Positions 7,337 through 7,930 of a stretch of DNA of 7,930 nucleotides are shown here, in pieces; the stretch's first letter is position 1; every line of letters starts with the position of its first letter. Under the pieces are notes generated by a model, which was given only the letters and a program-made list of their open reading frames with translations, was not told the DNA's origin and did no database searches. The position numbers were made by a program, and so were the translations under genes. The DNA is from Tannerella sp. (lineage in GTDB: Bacteria > Bacteroidota > Bacteroidia > Bacteroidales > Tannerellaceae), in the NCBI GenBank assembly GCA_031268395.1, contig JAIRXI010000280.1, forward strand, positions 1 through 7,930. Reading direction: 5' to 3'.

Positions 7337-7353
7337 TTTTATTGTTTAATTTA
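7337..7353 (+). repeat. 17-bp direct repeat, left copy
   Basis: TTTTATTGTTTAATTTA is found here and identically at 7534-7550. The copies differ immediately on either side (G versus A before, A versus T after). Each lies a short distance before an ATG: 7368 here (an 8-codon frame) and 7563 for the right copy (the methyltransferase). Together they bracket the structured element. They could be a duplicated leader, an insertion duplication or paired binding sites. Confidence 0.85.
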
Positions 7354-7367
7354 AAAAAGTTTTGATT

Positions 7368-7394
7368 ATGAGAAAGGGCTATTTTATGACATAA
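7368..7394 (+). CDS. Possible 8-codon leader peptide (MRKGYFMT)
   Basis: ATG 7368 follows an AT-rich stretch ending AAAAAAGTTTTGATT, a plausible Bacteroidetes initiation region. Eight sense codons end at TAA 7392-7394. The first structured segment starts within ten bases of this stop. If translated, it could act as a leader peptide coupling ribosome position to folding of the downstream RNA. The same frame then stays open for 39 codons (7395-7511) across the hairpins, but that stretch has no start of its own and its His/Cys-rich content follows from the inverted repeats. No homologue known to me; coding is speculative. Confidence 0.2.
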   Translation: MRKGYFMT

Positions 7395-7411
7395 AAAGAC
7401 CTCCATCTCCC

Positions 7412-7440
7412 TCCGGTAAAATTTCTCACGCCTTACCGGA
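7412..7440. repeat. Inverted repeat TCCGGTAA/TTACCGGA, 13-base loop
   Basis: Eight perfect base pairs (7412-7419 with 7433-7440) enclose a 13-base loop. The loop contains TCTCACGC (7424-7431), the exact complement of GCGTGAGA at 7509-7516, so hairpin and long-range pairing can coexist as a pseudoknot in either strand's RNA. Confidence 0.85.
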
Positions 7441-7446
7441 CGACAA

Positions 7447-7506
7447 AGGTGCACAAACACCACGACAGAGGCCATAAGCCTTGTTGGTGTTTGTGCACCT
7501 GTTTTT
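7447..7506 (+). terminator. Long hairpin plus T-tract; candidate intrinsic terminator after the fibre gene
   Basis: AGGTGCACAAACACCA (7447-7462) pairs perfectly with 7485-7500. After a 2-base bulge the stem continues with ACA/TGT, a bulged G and AGGC/GCCT, leaving loop CATAA (7473-7477). GTTTTTAT follows at 7501-7508, so a plus-strand transcript would have a hairpin followed by five U. This can end the tail operon before the methyltransferase. It is longer and less GC-rich than typical terminators and sits 186 bases after the fibre stop, and it is embedded in further pairings, so termination may be only part of its role. Confidence 0.5.
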
Positions 7507-7521
7507 ATGCGTGAGATGGCG

Positions 7522-7529
7522 CAAAGATA
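7522..7529 (-). promoter_or_regulatory. Minus-strand -7-like box TATCTTTG
   Basis: Read on the minus strand, the sequence is TATCTTTG, an exact fit to the TAnnTTTG -7 consensus of Bacteroidetes primary sigma factor promoters. No TTTG -33 element is visible at the usual distance; the upstream minus-strand DNA is simply AT-rich. Placement is notable because transcription would begin about where the structured element begins. Confidence 0.4.
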
Positions 7530-7533
7530 GATA

Positions 7534-7550
7534 TTTTATTGTTTAATTTA
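7534..7550 (+). repeat. 17-bp direct repeat, right copy
   Basis: This is identical to 7337-7353, 197 bp away start to start. It ends 12 bases before the methyltransferase ATG and probably contributes to its AT-rich translation-initiation region. Confidence 0.85.
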
Positions 7551-7562
7551 TAGTTTACAGGA

Positions 7563-7930
7563 ATGAAAATTGTATTGAAAACGCCGATTACGTATTACGG
7601 CGGCAAACAGAAGATGTTGGGGATTATCCTGCCGATGATCCCGGAACATAAAATTTACGTGGAATCTTTCTTTGGCGGCGGAGCGGTGTTTTGGGCAAAA
7701 GAGCCGGCAAAAGTCGAATTTATAAACGATCATGACGGCGAAGTAATCAACTTCTATCGTGTTGTAAAATCCGACTTTCTGGCACTCAAACGCGAGATAG
7801 ACCTCACGCTTCACAGCGAGTTTCAACAGAAAGAAGCGAAAGCGATCTATCTTGATCCCGCCGGACACAGCAAGGTGAAGAGGGCGTGGGCGGTATGGGT
7901 ATTGTCGCATCAGTCGTTTTATGCGATTCT
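7563..7930 (+). CDS. D12-class (Dam-like) DNA N6-adenine methyltransferase, N-terminal part
   Basis: The first 122 codons of an open frame are present; the 3' end is outside the window. The S-adenosylmethionine-binding signatures of the D12/Dam family are clear: TPITYYGGKQKM (YYGGK at 11-15) and ESFFGGGAVFWAK (FFGGG at 36-40), followed by EFINDHDGEVINFYR around 52-65, which ends with the conserved N-F-Y. The catalytic DPPY motif would be downstream and cannot be checked. Phages use such enzymes to modify their DNA against host restriction or to mark it for other functions; target specificity cannot be read from this part. ATG 7563 follows an AT-rich leader with a short AGGA. It is separated from the fibre gene by the hairpin element, so it is probably expressed independently of the tail operon. 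Confidence 0.9.
   Translation, partial: MKIVLKTPITYYGGKQKMLGIILPMIPEHKIYVESFFGGGAVFWAKEPAKVEFINDHDGEVINFYRVVKSDFLALKREIDLTLHSEFQQKEAKAIYLDPAGHSKVKRAWAVWVLSHQSFYAI

Larger units (their letters stand above)
7393..7517 (-). ncRNA. Candidate structured RNA with pseudoknot potential (minus strand reading)
   Basis: On the minus strand a promoter-like TATCTTTG (7529-7522) is followed five bases later by a predicted start near 7517 and a compact fold. Visible pairings are a 16-bp perfect stem (7447-7462 with 7485-7500) continued inward by ACA/TGT and AGGC/GCCT around a 5-base loop, an 8-bp hairpin (7412-7419 with 7433-7440), a loop-to-5'-end pairing of 8 bp (7424-7431 with 7509-7516) that would make a pseudoknot, and a competing terminal stem (7403-7409 with 7513-7519). 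A five-U tract (complement of 7393-7397) closes it. All pairings were read directly; that they form in RNA, that the minus strand is the transcribed one, and any function are inference. I do not recognise a known RNA family. The element could equally act in the plus direction. Confidence 0.35.

Noticed and set aside
7263..7475. 70-codon minus-strand frame in the intergenic region
   Set aside because: It begins inside the hairpin loop and runs through AT-rich DNA with no recognisable domain; RNA structure explains the region better.
7447..7500. Invertible promoter flanked by inverted repeats
   Set aside because: The 16-bp arms are only 22 bases apart with no promoter between them and no recombinase in the window; a hairpin is the simpler reading.
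7548..7910. 120-codon minus-strand frame opposite the methyltransferase
   Set aside because: The plus strand encodes the D12 methyltransferase motifs, so this is antisense shadow.

Overview
The window looks like late genes of a tailed phage or prophage of a Bacteroidales host. The signs are a holin, GH108 muramidase and spanin lysis set, baseplate and fibre proteins of the type common in gut Bacteroidetes phages (tail-collar protein, and a fibre whose N-terminus reads FEWFRAGKNPTESQFRDTW...SFWHKS), AT-rich start regions without strong Shine-Dalgarno sites, and a TAnnTTTG-like promoter box. No integrase, capsid, terminase, tRNA, CRISPR or reverse-transcriptase sequence is present, so lytic versus temperate cannot be decided here.

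Layout. Positions 1-152 hold the last 49 codons of an unidentified protein, whose stop codon lies in a 42-bp array of six heptamers (149-190). A lysis cassette follows: holin (204-677), GH108 muramidase (779-1309, possibly from 674) and a lipoprotein with a C-terminal membrane anchor (1306-1812) that fits a unimolecular spanin. Together these would cross the inner membrane, peptidoglycan and outer membrane. Next comes a tail-tip module in the order expected of baseplate genes: a gpJ-like protein (1812-2684), a gpI-position protein (2668-3165), a tail-collar protein (3158-4066) and a 1061-residue fibre (4076-7261). Most genes overlap their neighbour by a few bases, so this is one translationally linked operon.

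The fibre is a mosaic. A GC-rich, conserved attachment segment of about 115 residues joins a markedly AT-richer remainder with a duplicated beta-rich module, an SGNH/GDSL-like hydrolase domain with altered signature blocks, and a beta-rich C-terminus. It probably binds, and may de-esterify, host surface polysaccharide.

The operon is followed by 301 bases without a conventional gene (7262-7562) and then a D12-class DNA adenine methyltransferase cut by the window edge (from 7563). The gap is the most interesting part. It contains a 16-bp perfect hairpin with an extended inner stem, a second 8-bp hairpin whose loop can pair with a distal strand as a pseudoknot, a competing closing stem, U-tracts at both ends, a minus-strand promoter-like box at the right distance, and a 17-bp exact direct repeat flanking the whole. 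It may be an undescribed structured RNA, a small non-autonomous mobile element, or a complex terminator/leader between fibre and methyltransferase.
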